Source: Watersipora subatra (taxonomy: Eukaryota > Bryozoa > Gymnolaemata > Cheilostomatida > Watersiporidae). Taken from it: 64,000 nt of DNA. Position 1 is the stretch's first letter. Each line of letters starts with the position of its first letter. Below, in pieces: positions 12,559-22,721 of the stretch. Location: assembly GCF_963576615.1 (NCBI RefSeq), contig NC_088715.1, positions 28,472,463-28,536,462 of the forward strand, in the 5' to 3' direction. The position numbers were made by a program, and so were the translations under genes. The notes under the pieces were generated by a model. That model was not told the DNA's origin. It did no database searches and saw nothing but the letters and a program-made list of their open reading frames with translations.

Positions 12559-13587
12559 ATTTGCTTCAGATGCTTGGCAGGTTGCATTCTGATTGTTGCT
12601 TTCATATGAAACCATGTCATCATCTTCTAGCTGTTCAATACCTTCCACAGCGTCTGCTGACCTGAACTCTTATGTACTAAGGAACTAGTACTAACTATCA
12701 AGTACTAGTACTAACTAGTATTAACTATCAAGATCGCGTTAAATAAAGAACTATTATTAGCCTGATACATTTACGATTCATTTATATGGGGTTGCAATTA
12801 GTTTTATTACGATAAAACCTAAAGGCTTGGAGTTGGGAAACAAAATTTGATACAGACAAAAACAACGAACCAATTAATTATTATTGATGTAACTGAGTCA
12901 TTATAAGTACGGTTTTGTGGACACTTCTACTGATCATTTGCTATTTTGGGTTAGTAAAGGTAGGAGAACTTTCAAGGTTTCAAATAGAAGTGGTGTTCAA
13001 ATAAAAGGTGGCGCTTTTTTTGTAACCTTTCTCCCATAGTGGCATTCAAACAGAGGGAGTGTTTGAATAAGGGTGGTGTTCAAATACAGGTTTTATGGTA
13101 TGTGAATTGCAGCATACAAAACATTTCCGCTGTTGGAAAGGCTGCCAGGAGAGCACCACAACAATGAAAAATGTTTCCACTAATGTTATTCATCACTTTC
13201 CAGTCGAGGGATTCTTGAATGATTTATACTAACGATATTTGTGCTGCTGCACAGCTGAGAGCTATCTTTGCTCGCTAGACAAATCTTTCCTTTTACAGTT
13301 TTTCCTTTCATAAGTCTACTCCAAAGAGCTATAGAACAGTGTCAAAGTTTTAAACTGTTTACTATGAAGGCGCATACAGTGTTTGTGTGCTATAGTTGCA
13401 AACATGCAGCAAAAGTAAAAAAATGCGCAAAAATTTTTTTAAATGACACCTTTCACAAATGGTTATACAGAAAATAAACTTGCTAATAGCCATACAATCT
13501 AAAATGGTTGTGTTACAGAAAGGACAAGAAAGTGACCAGCTGAAGACATTCTACTTCTATACCATCCCGCAGATGAACAAAGGGACT
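12559..13587. other. no supported gene
   Basis: A remnant related to the 17-bp minisatellite family lies at about 12985-13090 (ATAGTGGCATTCAAACAGAGG). Nothing else is recognised. Confidence 0.4.
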
Positions 13588-13810
13588 ATGAACTAGGGTG
13601 TCTGGTACTAGCTGTACTGCATTTTAGAAGGCTTATAGCTCCCTCTGCTAACAAAGTAATAGAATTGTAGTACAGGATGCCAACCAACACCACCCAGTCG
13701 AGGATCAGACAATATGAACTACAGCATCTGGTACTGGCTCTGCTGTATATTATATGTGTCATAGCCGAGCTGTAAAGCTACTAACTCTACTAACAAGGCA
13801 ATAGATCCAG
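13588..13810. repeat. diverged tandem duplication, about 125-bp period
   Basis: 13594-13670 and 13723-13800 share an ordered series of blocks: CTGGTACTAGCT/CTGGTACTGGCT, TGTACTGCATT/TGCTGTATATT, and CTCTGCTAACAAAG/CTCTACTAACAAGG. Both are non-coding. Confidence 0.55.
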
Positions 13811-14136
13811 TCTATGACAGACACAATAGCTAGTACAGTTATTCAAGGACTCTGAACTGAGTGATTTTACCAAAGCTATTGTGTATATATTTTTCCCAGC
13901 AACTGCATACGAAAGAGGCCTATTAAGGTTAAGCCAAATACCACAAGATATGCCATTCAACAAAAATAAGGCAACTAGTAATCAAAAGTGGCCTTTTTCA
14001 ATTTTGCAATATATTCTACAAGGCTTATATATTCAATTTTATCCATGCAGGTCTATTAATAATCAATACAACTAATTTGCTAAATTTATTTATTTCATGT
14101 GGTTATTTCCGCTACTATCAGCTCCAAAATTTGTAT
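13811..14136. other. left flank of the provirus, no gene seen
   Basis: A short plus frame at 13881-14075 has no recognisable content. The stretch ends at the 6-bp target duplication of the Polinton. Confidence 0.4.
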
Positions 14137-14142
14137 AGTAAT

Positions 14143-14362
14143 AGTAGTTATGTTACCGCCTCTACGCTTAGATAATTTTTACTTTTGCGCACTTCTTTCC
14201 GTATGCAGTTTTTGCTAGTGCAAAGCTGTTTGTGCACATCATTAGTTACGTTGATCTACGCTTAGATAATTCTGTGAGCAAGCCTTGACCACAACTATGA
14301 TGCTCATGATTGCTCTTCTATTCGAAACTTTCACAAGATCTGCATCAGTGATTATCGCACTG
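14143..14362 (+). repeat. Polinton left inverted terminal repeat
   Basis: It aligns by eye with the complement of 32470-32688 over about 220 bp, with many substitutions and small gaps. The outer 25 bases are identical. It contains two copies of TCTACGCTTAGATAATT about 100 bp apart. Weaker similarity may extend further inward. Confidence 0.9.
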
Positions 14363-14842
14363 TGCTAGTCAAGAAACCTAGCATTGCCATTACAGGCTGT
14401 ATTCTATAGGTTATGTTCTGCTCGCATAACATCGCTACTTATGATGGAACTGTTTGTAAGACTCAACTCAATCTGCAGACAATTTTTGTTTCGACCTTTG
14501 AGGTCTCTTCAGTGCAGCTCAGAGTTTGATCATTACTATTATGTGAGTATACTAATTCTTTTTAGCCTTTCTTTCGTTGAATAAGTTTTTACTATTCTTT
14601 TTACTAGTTACATTCTTTGTATGGTGCTTTGCTAGGCTATATGTATATTAGAATGCTATTTTTGTTCCTCGATGTGGCACAGCAGTAAAGTGAGTAAAGA
14701 GTGTTTGATGTATCTCATATTTAGTAATACAGCAATTGCAACAGAGTATAATAACATATTGTCTATGTTGTAAATAAGCATACCCATGATTAGTATTGGG
14801 CATTGGCTACGCTTTGAATGATCAGAGGAATATCAATCACAT

Positions 14843-15279
14843 TTAAACTGCTATAGTAGTGTTGATAACATTTCTGTACTTGTGTATTGTATAGCTATAG
14901 ACGAAAGCATCATTTGCAAAAGTATCTCCATTATCGTCAAGAAGATTAATAATATGATCTAGAGGGAACCCCTTTGCCATATGCGTTAGAAAGAAGATAC
15001 AATATTCTCCGCATACAGTAGAGAATGGAGTCTGAAGTGATTTGGCATTATATGTCCAGTCTATGCAATTAGCCAGTACATCTCCCACTTCGGGTAAATT
15101 GTAAGGTGCGTATCCATAGCTGTCAAAATATATACCAGTTCTGTCTCTGTTTTTGATAAAACACACCCAATGTTCGCCTCTTTCTGTATGTGGCTTTGTG
15201 TTGATCACGGCGCATGATGGAAAGGTGAACTCTTCGTTAGGAATCTTGTCAATACCCCCCTAAAGTTTAGCTTGTCCAT
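14843..15279 (-). pseudogene. adenain-like cysteine protease (PRO), one frameshift near its start
   Basis: In Polintons and adenoviruses this protease processes capsid and core proteins during virion maturation. The downstream 121 codons (from a GTG at 15208) hold the C5-family order: His in GEHWV (residues 12-16), an acidic residue in YFDSYG, a Gln in the SLQTPF loop, and the nucleophile region CGEYC. An ATG at 15279, overlapping the 3' end of the capsid gene, opens a second frame that reaches a run of six G (15255-15260) and is then out of phase with the catalytic part. Either the gene is broken there or the run is miscounted in the assembly. Total length would be about 145 codons, short compared with adenain (about 200). 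Confidence 0.85.
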
Positions 15280-16631
15280 ATCTTTATCAGCTTTGAGTAC
15301 TTTGTATATTTGCTCCGTATCCATCGCGAGAAATTTGTCAAAACTTGTCTGTTTTTATCAATCTTGATCGCTGCATCGCTTTCAGCAAACACAATAATGT
15401 TGACTGATTCGGTAAGAGCGCTAGCAAACTTTAACTCCAGTCTAATGCTTCCTTTCTTAAGTATGTGATAGCAACCAGATTCGTCTTGATCTGGAGTAAG
15501 GTCAAAGGCTAACAGCGAATAACCTTGGTTAAAATCTGATCTATCAAAATCAACGCCACCGTTGTTAAATATGTGTCCTGTACTTTGTAGGAGCATGAAA
15601 TAATTTCTCAGTGTTTCTCCAGTAGTGAAGTTACTCACTAACGGTTTTTGTGGAACCATTTTTCCATCAATTAGTAGAGTGCAATAGCACAGGTTTTGAT
15701 GAGTAAAATTGAACGGGTTTTTATCATACCCGCCTTCGAAAGCTTTAGAGGTTACAAAACCAATAACTATTCTTTTTGGTAGAATACCGCTAAATAGACT
15801 TTCTTCGTTCATAGACAGTGAGCCTGTGGTTACATTATAGGTTTTCATATCAACCTTTCTAATAGGGTAAATAGCTGGTTGCATTTTTTTATCCATCAAC
15901 TCGATGTGCTGCAACTGTATACCATTGTTTACCTTAACCTTTCTCACAAAAAACGATGCAGCAGTTATTTTTAATTTGTGAGTTGAGTTGTTTGCGCCCA
16001 TCAAAACGAATTTATCAGAATTTCTGATGAGTTTTATTTGCATATCTACCCCATTTAGTAGCAACCGCTTTTGGAAAAAAATAACCGAATGGAGTTTACA
16101 TATGAGTGGTACCGTTTTGCTTTTATCGGTAAATCCTCTTCTCGCGACTAACCCTGTATTAGCGTCAGCGATATCATCCATTTGGCCTGGTGTATCTTTT
16201 GAGTATAGACTCATAGTCAGTTGTGATTTTTTAGACTCATCGCTAAATGACAGTAAAGTCTCGAGATAAGCTCTGTAGTGGTACAGGTTTGATGACGATG
16301 TGATCAATGTATCATTTAGCCATACGTCTACTTGCCCGAACAAGCTGTGAGCTAACAGATTAACTGGACCTATCTGAGTTCCAGCATCGATGTCGGTTCC
16401 ATCTTGCTTGGTAATTTTTACTTCTAAATACAAGTAACTAGAGTAAGGGTCTATGTAGTGGTTTGAGTCTCCCGAAATCATGAATTTTATTGGACTCGTA
16501 TCGTCTAAAGATGTGGTGGGTAAATACTCAGTGCTCCAACTATCTTCTAACGCAGCCATTGTTGGTGGAGCTGAAAATATATCTAGCTCTGGCTTAGCGG
16601 CTAAGCAGCTATGCTCGAATATAAGTGACAT
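15267..16631 (-). CDS. Polinton major capsid protein (double jelly-roll, hexon-like), intact
   Basis: 454 codons from ATG to stop with no break. It corresponds to the Polinton MCP family whose members are found in animal genomes as long ORFs next to the penton and protease. Visible conserved pieces are the early strand IKFMISGDSNHYIDPYSSYL (about residues 46-65), LAHSLFGQVDVWLNDTLI, then YHYRAYLETLLSFS, and a basic C-terminal end. Members form pseudohexameric trimers that tile an icosahedral shell. It ends inside the start of the protease gene and begins 10 bp downstream of the pX-like gene, so the four virion genes form a tight cluster. It is the only large provirus gene without a lesion. 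Confidence 0.9.
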   Translation of the reverse strand: MSLIFEHSCLAAKPELDIFSAPPTMAALEDSWSTEYLPTTSLDDTSPIKFMISGDSNHYIDPYSSYLYLEVKITKQDGTDIDAGTQIGPVNLLAHSLFGQVDVWLNDTLITSSSNLYHYRAYLETLLSFSDESKKSQLTMSLYSKDTPGQMDDIADANTGLVARRGFTDKSKTVPLICKLHSVIFFQKRLLLNGVDMQIKLIRNSDKFVLMGANNSTHKLKITAASFFVRKVKVNNGIQLQHIELMDKKMQPAIYPIRKVDMKTYNVTTGSLSMNEESLFSGILPKRIVIGFVTSKAFEGGYDKNPFNFTHQNLCYCTLLIDGKMVPQKPLVSNFTTGETLRNYFMLLQSTGHIFNNGGVDFDRSDFNQGYSLLAFDLTPDQDESGCYHILKKGSIRLELKFASALTESVNIIVFAESDAAIKIDKNRQVLTNFSRWIRSKYTKYSKLIKIWTS

Positions 16632-16640
16632 TTTTCTTTG

Positions 16641-17113
16641 TTATGCGTTAAAGATATCTCTAGGTTCTGCTTTTTGTTTGAGTCTTCTACGCTTAACGGG
16701 TAGTGAAGAAGTGATTGTTGTTTTGCTTTGTCGTTTTCTTTTATTCTTTCGTTTAACCGACTTACCGCCAACTATATAGCTCACATTGTTTAAACCTTTA
16801 GCCAGTATATCATTGCCAGCGGCTTTCAAATTTGTTTTTAACGATGTTTTCACATTTTTACCGGTCAAACCATCCTTGACAACATTTATACCGTGTTTTA
16901 GAGCAGTTTTTCCAATGCTAGAAGCTTTTTTATTATTGGTAGCGCGGCTTTTAGTAATCCGCCAAAGACTCCTCCGAGACCATAGCCAACTTGCGTTTTA
17001 GATCCACTAAATATAGGTATTGAGCCTGAGCCAGTTTGACTATAGAAATGTTTGTACGATTGTTCAGCGTGATTACAATCGAATGGTACGAGATGCATTC
17101 TGTAATTATTCAT
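16641..17113 (-). pseudogene. pX/pVI-like small virion protein, split by one frameshift
   Basis: Two minus frames, 16898-17113 (71 codons) and 16641-16868 (75 codons), read as the two halves of one gene. The N-terminal half has a Gly-rich amphipathic stretch (GYGLGGVFGGLLKAALPIIK), a hallmark of the Polinton pX-like and adenoviral membrane-active capsid proteins. The C-terminal half is very basic with an RKNKRKR-type cluster and a KRRRLKQK motif, suited to DNA binding or nuclear import. The frame changes in or near a run of A on the coding strand (complement of 16926-16931), and no stop separates the halves apart from the shift. The start ATG overlaps the penton stop by 8 bases. Confidence 0.75.
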
Positions 17114-17934
17114 AAATAGGTAATACTCTTCTTATATCTAGTGTAACAATGACACGTCCGTCTTCGAATGGTACACGCTTTTTATAGTCTGTGTATATAT
17201 AGATAGATATAGTGCTCACACTCTTTTTAGAAACAGGAACGTATTGGATCTTGTTGAATTTCGTAGATTGCATTTTCCAGTGACCTTCTTCTACGATGAC
17301 TGATCGCAAAAGACGCATTTCAACATCCCCGACAATGGTTTCAGATGCTATATCGCAATAAACTAACAGTTCAAATATTGTATGAAGACGAACTACACTC
17401 GTTCCTTTTGTAACCATGTAGTGATCATTTCCATTTTTCATTAAAACTGAATTGTTGGTAATAGATGTTCCGAAACTCATAAAAGTTCTTTCCATCCCAA
17501 TCAGATCAGCCAGACTTTTTGAGTAAGTTATTCCTATATTTCTTCTAGCCACAGCTTTTATCAATCCCGCTACATTTTCTTGTTATGTCGTTGTATTCGA
17601 ATGAAACTACTTCTTCTTTGACATTCTCTGTTATGCTATCATTTAGCTGTTTGATTAAATCTGATGCTGACTCGTAATATCCATCGGGAATAGTTACTTT
17701 GTGATCAGTCCCATTTAACAAAATGATGACATAAGCGTTTTTAATATTGTGCCATGACATGTAAAATGATATCTCGTCTAGTCCAACTTCCCATCTTCCT
17801 TTTGCTAGATCAATAGTTTGAGGTAATTTAACTGTATACTCAGCTATCGTATTGCTTGGAAAGTGTTTTAGAGAGGCGTTACTCGGTAGTACAACCCTCA
17901 TCTTGCGAACAATGAGCGATTGACTCAAGAGCAT
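17106..17934 (-). pseudogene. Polinton penton (minor capsid, PY) protein, one frameshift
   Basis: Pentons are single-jelly-roll proteins occupying the 12 vertices. The first frame (17545-17934, 129 codons) carries the family signature LPSNASLKHFPSNTIAEYTV, a WEVGLDEI motif and the IPDGYYES segment. The second frame (17106-17564, 152 codons) supplies the rest. They overlap by 20 bases, and the shift lies at a short A run on the coding strand near 17565-17570. Apart from that there is no stop. It is followed directly by the pX-like gene (8-base overlap). Combined length of about 275 codons is normal for the family. Confidence 0.85.
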
Positions 17935-17998
17935 TAGTTCTTATAGTCTTTAATCAAATCTGATTTGTTTATGTATGAGTTGAAGCTAGAATCATATC

Positions 17999-19038
17999 CT
18001 AACCATTTGATGAGATACTGTTTTTTCCTTTTACTTGTCGCTGACCCACAATTGATTCTATCTTGTATGTGTTGTCTTTAACTCTTATTTTTTGCAGCTC
18101 TGGCTCATACCACGTTCCAATGAGTTCATTGTTGTGGTCATCACTGAGAGAATATGCAGGTGAAGTGGTGCTATGCCTTTTGGAAATGGTAAAGATTTCT
18201 TCAGTCCAATTTGGTAAGTATGATTTAGCAAAAGTAGTGGCGTATTTAGATATTCTCTCTTTATCACCGAGTTGAAATTTAAACTTACATTTGATTTCTG
18301 TGATAGGCTTATCGGGATTATACACACTTTGCCATACCTTTTCTTGGTTAGCGTAATTTATTTCATTAGGAGCTCTACTGTGAGCCCTGTGAAGTGTAGA
18401 GTTGTATGACTCGATCAAATCTTGTAACACATCGATATACCTGTAGCTATTGGTATGAGTGAAATAACGATATATCTTTTGCTTTAGCGTACGCATCAAC
18501 CTCTCGACATAGCTAGCTTTGATTTCTTGGTTGGTGTAGGTGTAATGATAAATATTATATTTCTTGAATACATTTTGTGTGTAAGCGTTTAGAAACTCTG
18601 TACCTTTATCCGTTTGACAATATAATACATCTTGGTTTTGACTTTGTAAAAATTTATCAATTGCTTTGCTAACTTCTAAACCAGACTTCGACTTTAGTGG
18701 AATACCATGTGCCTTTCTGCTAAAGACCTCGATAATAAACAATATGTATTTGTATCCATCATTGTACTTTGCAAACTGAGAAAAAATGGCTAGATCCAGT
18801 TTTATTAAATGATTGACACCCGTAACGATATATAGCTTCTTCTTTTGAACTTTTTTCTAGCCGGTTTATGTAGAGTGTACGAATCAGTTTGTTGCAGCCA
18901 TTTATCGACGTTTGCTGATGATACTTTGTTTTTTATGGCAGCTTGTAGCTTTGTTCTTCTAGTAAATCTCACTTTGTGCTTTGGGTTAAAGTATACATTT
19001 GTTATATTAGTTTGCCTTCCGCTTTTGTTTTTTCGCAT
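17999..19038 (-). pseudogene. Polinton retroviral-type integrase, one frameshift
   Basis: A DDE integrase that inserts Polinton ends and generates the 6-bp duplication. The N-terminal piece (ATG at 19038) is basic and includes the DSYTLHKPARKKFKR motif that precedes the catalytic core in Polinton integrases. A frameshift occurs at about 18830-18840. After it come the first catalytic Asp (before the 247-codon part), the second Asp in CQTDKGTEF and the Glu in ASYVERLMRTLK, 35 residues apart as in a D,D35E core. The C-terminal 90 residues resemble the chromodomain-like tail of this family (GTWYEPELQKI). The core residues are all present. Confidence 0.88.
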
Positions 19039-19463
19039 ATTTTTTAGCGATCGTGTGACTCCCAATTGCCAAGCCCTGCTTTCTTCTGCGTATCTCGCTG
19101 ATGGGAGTGAGACTTTATACTTTCATTTTCAGATACAACCAGATTTGATGGTAGTGGTATTTTGCTCTCACGCGTTAACAGAGATTTAGGAATATTGATT
19201 TCAGTCAGAAGTTGATGAAATCTATCCCATCCTGGTATGTCTTTCTTTAGCTGTCTTGGATTCACTGCCTTGTTTACCATATCTGAAATGTTATTGTTTG
19301 GAATCGGTTCGCCTTTGATGCTTACTTTACCATTATCAAAAACTTTCGGGCTAGTGGTTTTTTTCAATATAAACCACAAATTTTCAGCTTTGTGGTTTAG
19401 GTTGATACGGTTTAGGTATTATTTCTATTGGGTTGTAAATACCCCCTTGGCTTTTATCGAGGT

Positions 19464-20239
19464 TACAGTGTAACCTCGGTTCTCGACCATAATCCGTTCC
19501 TGAAGGTTGTTCACACACCGAGTTGTTCGAACACCGAAATCATTTTTCCCATTACAAATAAGGTAAATTGTTTTAATCCGTTCCAACACCCTGAATGTTT
19601 ACCTTGTTAGTACATGTACATGTATTTTATACATTATTTTATGCATGAAATTGCACATTAAAATGCTGACCAACACATAAAAAAACAATGTATATCTCAG
19701 AAAATGTTAAGCAAAATGGCAAAGACACAAATAACATAAACATAACTGTAACCCGTAAAACGTAATGTAATTACTATCGTAATCTTCCATACGAAAGATT
19801 TCGTTAACATGAACGTGTAAAAATAAAAAAGGATAAAGAAAAGAATTATGAATAGGATTTTTTAGGATACAGGATGTTCTTTTCTCTTAAAATATCTATC
19901 CAATGACACTTGCTTCTGCCTTCTTTTTAACACTTTTCGGAAGTGGTTCATGATAGTGCCGTTAAAGTCATTGATGACTCTTGTGGCTGCAGCTTTATCG
20001 GAGTGGTGGAGTTTGCCGAAATTCTGTAACTCGGCCCATTTGCTACACATTTGTTTAATCTCGGACGTCGGGGCATCCTTTCTTGGCGACAACAGTTGGT
20101 CACGGTCAACGCCGCTCAGCATCCGGCGTTCGAACTCCGATTTTTGTTCGAACTACGAAGCAAGAATTGCTTGAATTTTTTGTTCGGACTCCGATTTGTT
20201 CGAACTGCGAGTCGTTCGAAAACCGAGGTTACACTGTAT
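19464..20239. mobile_element. pogo/Tigger-type transposon remnant, 772 bp, TA duplication
   Basis: The element is 19466-20237, with ends CAGTGTAACCTCGGTT and the complement, flanked by TA (19464-19465, 20238-20239). The interior has several GTTCGAA-type subterminal repeats near both ends and one transposase fragment (19862-20122, minus). TA duplication, CAGT ends and the Tigger-like protein identify a pogo-group Tc1/mariner element. It inserted into an existing Polinton gene, so it is younger than the provirus. Confidence 0.92.
19862..20122 (-). pseudogene. Tigger/pogo transposase C-terminal fragment
   Basis: 86 codons resembling the C-terminal tail of Tigger/Jerky-type transposases, recognisable by a helix around NDFNGTIMNHFRKVLKRRQK followed by SLDRYFKRKE. 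In this family that segment follows the DDE domain. The DDE core and the CENP-B-type DNA-binding domain are absent, so the fragment cannot be active. It runs antisense to the transposon orientation shown and parallel to the Polinton genes only by chance. Confidence 0.7.
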
Positions 20240-20497
20240 TTGTTTTTGAGACACCGAGTTCTTTAGAGGGTTGAGAACTTTGACTTGATACGGTTTGATA
20301 CTGTAACAGTAAATTGTTGTACCTCTGAACCTTTTCATCAGTAGAGAGTGATGAATCATTAATTATTTCCATCATGTTTTTGTCTAAGCTCTCGATTTCT
20401 TTAGACAACAATGGCTTTGTTCTCTCCTTATAACCTTCTGTCGAATGTTTAATTTGGGAAGCATTTACTAAATAAATTTTTTTTATACTTTTCACGC

Positions 20498-20845
20498 TCA
20501 TTGCTTTCGTTTTTCAAAAATACCACTCAATAATGGTGTGATCACTGACCCTAGCAGAGGGGCTAAAAGTGAACTCAAGAAACCACCTTTTTGAATCAGA
20601 GCTTTTTTAGTTTTTTTAACAGTTGATTTGTCAGCGATCTTTCTTATATGTTTTTTGTATTTTATTAATCGTTTTCTCTCTGTAGGTGCGAGCTTAATAT
20701 TTCTTCGCAACAAATTGTGACAAGTATCTGAAAAACAATCAATAAGTTGCGGTAATCCCTTTTCAATAATAGACTTTGCTGTACGTTTATCACAGCTCGC
20801 TAAACAGTGCAAGGTTGGAGCAAATCTTCTAAGTTTCTGACTCAT
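20498..20845 (-). CDS. conserved Polinton protein of unknown function, 115 codons
   Basis: An intact frame from ATG at 20845. It is helical and basic, with a run near residues 45-65 (RRNIKLAPTERKRLIKYKKH) followed by QKGGFLSSLLAPLLG, a hydrophobic Gly-rich tail. I recognise this order (basic middle, QKGGF, hydrophobic end) from the small ORF between ATPase and integrase in animal Polintons. The function is not established; a virion core or membrane role is a guess from the tail. Its start overlaps the original 3' end of the ATPase reading frame by 17 bases, and its stop overlaps the next gene. Confidence 0.7.
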   Translation of the reverse strand: MSQKLRRFAPTLHCLASCDKRTAKSIIEKGLPQLIDCFSDTCHNLLRRNIKLAPTERKRLIKYKKHIRKIADKSTVKKTKKALIQKGGFLSSLLAPLLGSVITPLLSGIFEKRKQ

Positions 20846-20905
20846 GTTCTTGCTCGTTCACCACATGTCGTGGTAATGACATAGCTTCATCTCTGCTAGT
20901 GTAAA

Positions 20906-22028
20906 TACAGTCAAACATGGATAACTCGAACTTCAAGGGACCGAGCAAAAGTGTTCGAATTATCAGAGCATTCAAGTTATCAGAGCACTGTCACAAGTCC
21001 ATGTATTTACTTATTTATTAGTAGATACATGTACATATACAAACTATAGTATAAATCAAAAGCACAAATGGCTTGTTTCAAATTAAATGCTTCTAATGTA
21101 AAGTTTAAAACGTTTTCATGAAAAAGTATAGAGATTTTTCTATCACTTGAGATTGGTTTGTTGTTTGAGGTGATGTTATTGCCAGGACGTTTTTCAGATT
21201 GACATTGGCAAAACTTGATCGTTGTTGAAATGCTCAAAAGAAAAGACATTTTTTTCTTTTGGGGTTTTACCCACCATCAATTTTGCCGTTTTTTCTTGAA
21301 GTTTATGCAGATTACTTTACTTTACCTGGGATTCGTTAAGAGCAACACTCCGAGGCAGTTCAATTAGAAGTTTTACGAGGTTTTACGGTACATTCTATAT
21401 CGCTCACGCTTTTTTAATAGATACTTATTGAATGTACACACGTATTCTGTGTTTAGGTCAAACGATGAATAGTTTTTTGTAGCTCAGACAACGTATACGT
21501 TTAATTACAACATTTTTTAAGACGTTTTAAACATTCAACATTCCGACGTTGATTCAACACGGAATCAACGTCGGAAAACTATTCATCACGGGCTAGCCGA
21601 GTCACGCACTCAAGGATTTTCGCCACGCACATACAAAACAACATGCGATTTTTGTTTTGTATGTGCGTGGCGAAAATTCTTGCGCGCGTGACCCGGCTAG
21701 CCCGTGCTATTCATCGTATCGCTGTATAAATCAAATTTCACCAAACTTAGAAAAGTCGTTGACAAAAATATTTTGCCGATGGTGGTAATAACGACGCTTA
21801 TGAATTACGAAAAGATGAAGTTTACCTCTATGGCTTTGAATAAAGTGATTTTCTAAAGCGAAAACAACCGTTTCGGTAGCTGTTGGGCAAAAAAACAGTT
21901 CGAATTAACAGTGTTGAATTCGAGTTATCTATAGCAATTTATCATTACGTGGGAACGGACCAAAGGAAATGTTCGAATTAACCATTTTTTCGAGCTATCC
22001 GTGGACGAGTTATCCATGTTTGACTGTA
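20906..22028. mobile_element. pogo-type non-autonomous transposon (family T2), 1119 bp, TA duplication
   Basis: The element is 20908-22026. Both ends read CAGTCAAACATGGATAACTCG (one as complement) and TA flanks both sides (20906-20907, 22027-22028). Repeated GATAACTCGAA / CGAATTATCAGA motifs lie near both ends. There is no transposase. It carries a nested hairpin at 21587-21706 and a GTTGATTCAACACGGAATCA-type repeat at 21546-21576. It sits in the last codons of the packaging ATPase. A truncated relative lies at 12285-12558. Confidence 0.93.
21587..21706. repeat. long hairpin inside the T2 transposon
   Basis: An inverted repeat with arms of about 52-55 bp and a short loop. The outer arms read CACGGGCTAGCC and GGCTAGCCCGTG; the inner arms include CGCCACGCACATACAAAACA. 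Only a few mismatches occur. It is GC-rich compared with the surroundings, so it is likely a small foldback element nested in the transposon. Confidence 0.85.
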
Positions 22029-22618
22029 TATGTTTTTTCATCATGAAATATATTCGTTCTAACTCTCAATAGGTCAGGAGTTTCTTGCTTCAAATCTAAG
22101 AAGAGGTAGCCAAATGGTACCGATGTAGCATCATTAAAGGCTTCGATTAAGAAATTAGACTTTTTTCCATACATTTGCGTAGAAAGACACATGATTTGGT
22201 TTACATCTCTAGGATTTGTAAACATTACTAAGTACGACGTGTTAAGTGACATAGTTCTCAAGTGTTTGCTGTTATGAAACATATTTTGGGTTATAAAGAT
22301 AACGCTAGCATTTCTGTGGTGACTGTATTTTGTAAACATCATTTCTATGTTTTTACCGCATTCCGTTAAAAGATCATCATAAATAACCAAATTATTTATA
22401 TTTCCATCTAAAATAGATGCATCAATGGCTCCTTCGTGAAACTCAACAGCTTTAAAGCACTCAGATCCATATAATGGTTGCCATTCACTATAGCAATAAT
22501 AAATTTTTTTGGGTGTTGGCTTTATCATTTCTTTATGAAATCTTATCAATTTGGCTATAAATGTAGACTTTCCCGCTCTACTAGGACCAGCGATTATAGC
22601 GGAAAAGCTGTGTTCCAA
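22010..22618 (-). pseudogene. Polinton packaging ATPase (FtsK/HerA, A32-like), C-terminus cut by a transposon
   Basis: This family pumps viral DNA into the capsid. Walker A is GPSRAGKST (about residues 11-19), Walker B is LVIYDDLL (about 77-84), and a sensor-like IFITQN follows at about 108-113. The first in-frame start here is TTG; no ATG lies upstream before a stop at about 22650, so an upstream exon or a lost start is likely. The last seven codons of the present frame are made of the transposon end (22026 and below). On the far side of the insertion, with one TA copy removed, the frame stays open to a stop at about 20829, inside the next gene. The C-terminus was therefore intact until the insertion. 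Confidence 0.88.
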
Positions 22619-22721
22619 TGGTAGTGTTATAATTCTGCCAAATTATCAACATACGACGTTAATCAGAAAATGTAATGGGTTTTGCAAATTTTGTACAACT
22701 GATCATTTGGAGTTGGTGTAT

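Larger units (their letters stand above)
19044..20501 (-). pseudogene. conserved Polinton ORF broken by a pogo insertion
   Basis: The upstream part (20501 to about 20240, about 87 codons) contains the pattern of a short conserved Polinton protein of unknown function (hydrophobic start, then a stretch around SLDKNMMEIINDSSLSTDEK). At 20238 the frame runs into a transposon terminus. On the far side (19379-19044) a 111-codon frame includes IPNNNISDMV and GWDRFHQLLTEINIP, typical of the same Polinton protein's C-terminal half. At least one further frameshift lies near 19395, so the gene is dead for two reasons. The start ATG overlaps the previous gene's stop. Confidence 0.7.

Noticed and set aside
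15988-16779. Plus-strand frames of 93 and 99 codons
   Set aside because: Shadows of the intact capsid gene and the pX-like gene on the minus strand.
14843-17934. Programmed ribosomal frameshifting in protease, pX and penton
   Set aside because: Three separate genes would all need it, the sites are simple homopolymers without a clear slippery heptamer, and decay or indel errors explain them better.
19470-20240. CRISPR-like or satellite array from repeated GTTCGAA motifs
   Set aside because: Spacing is irregular, and the motifs are subterminal repeats of a TA-flanked transposon.
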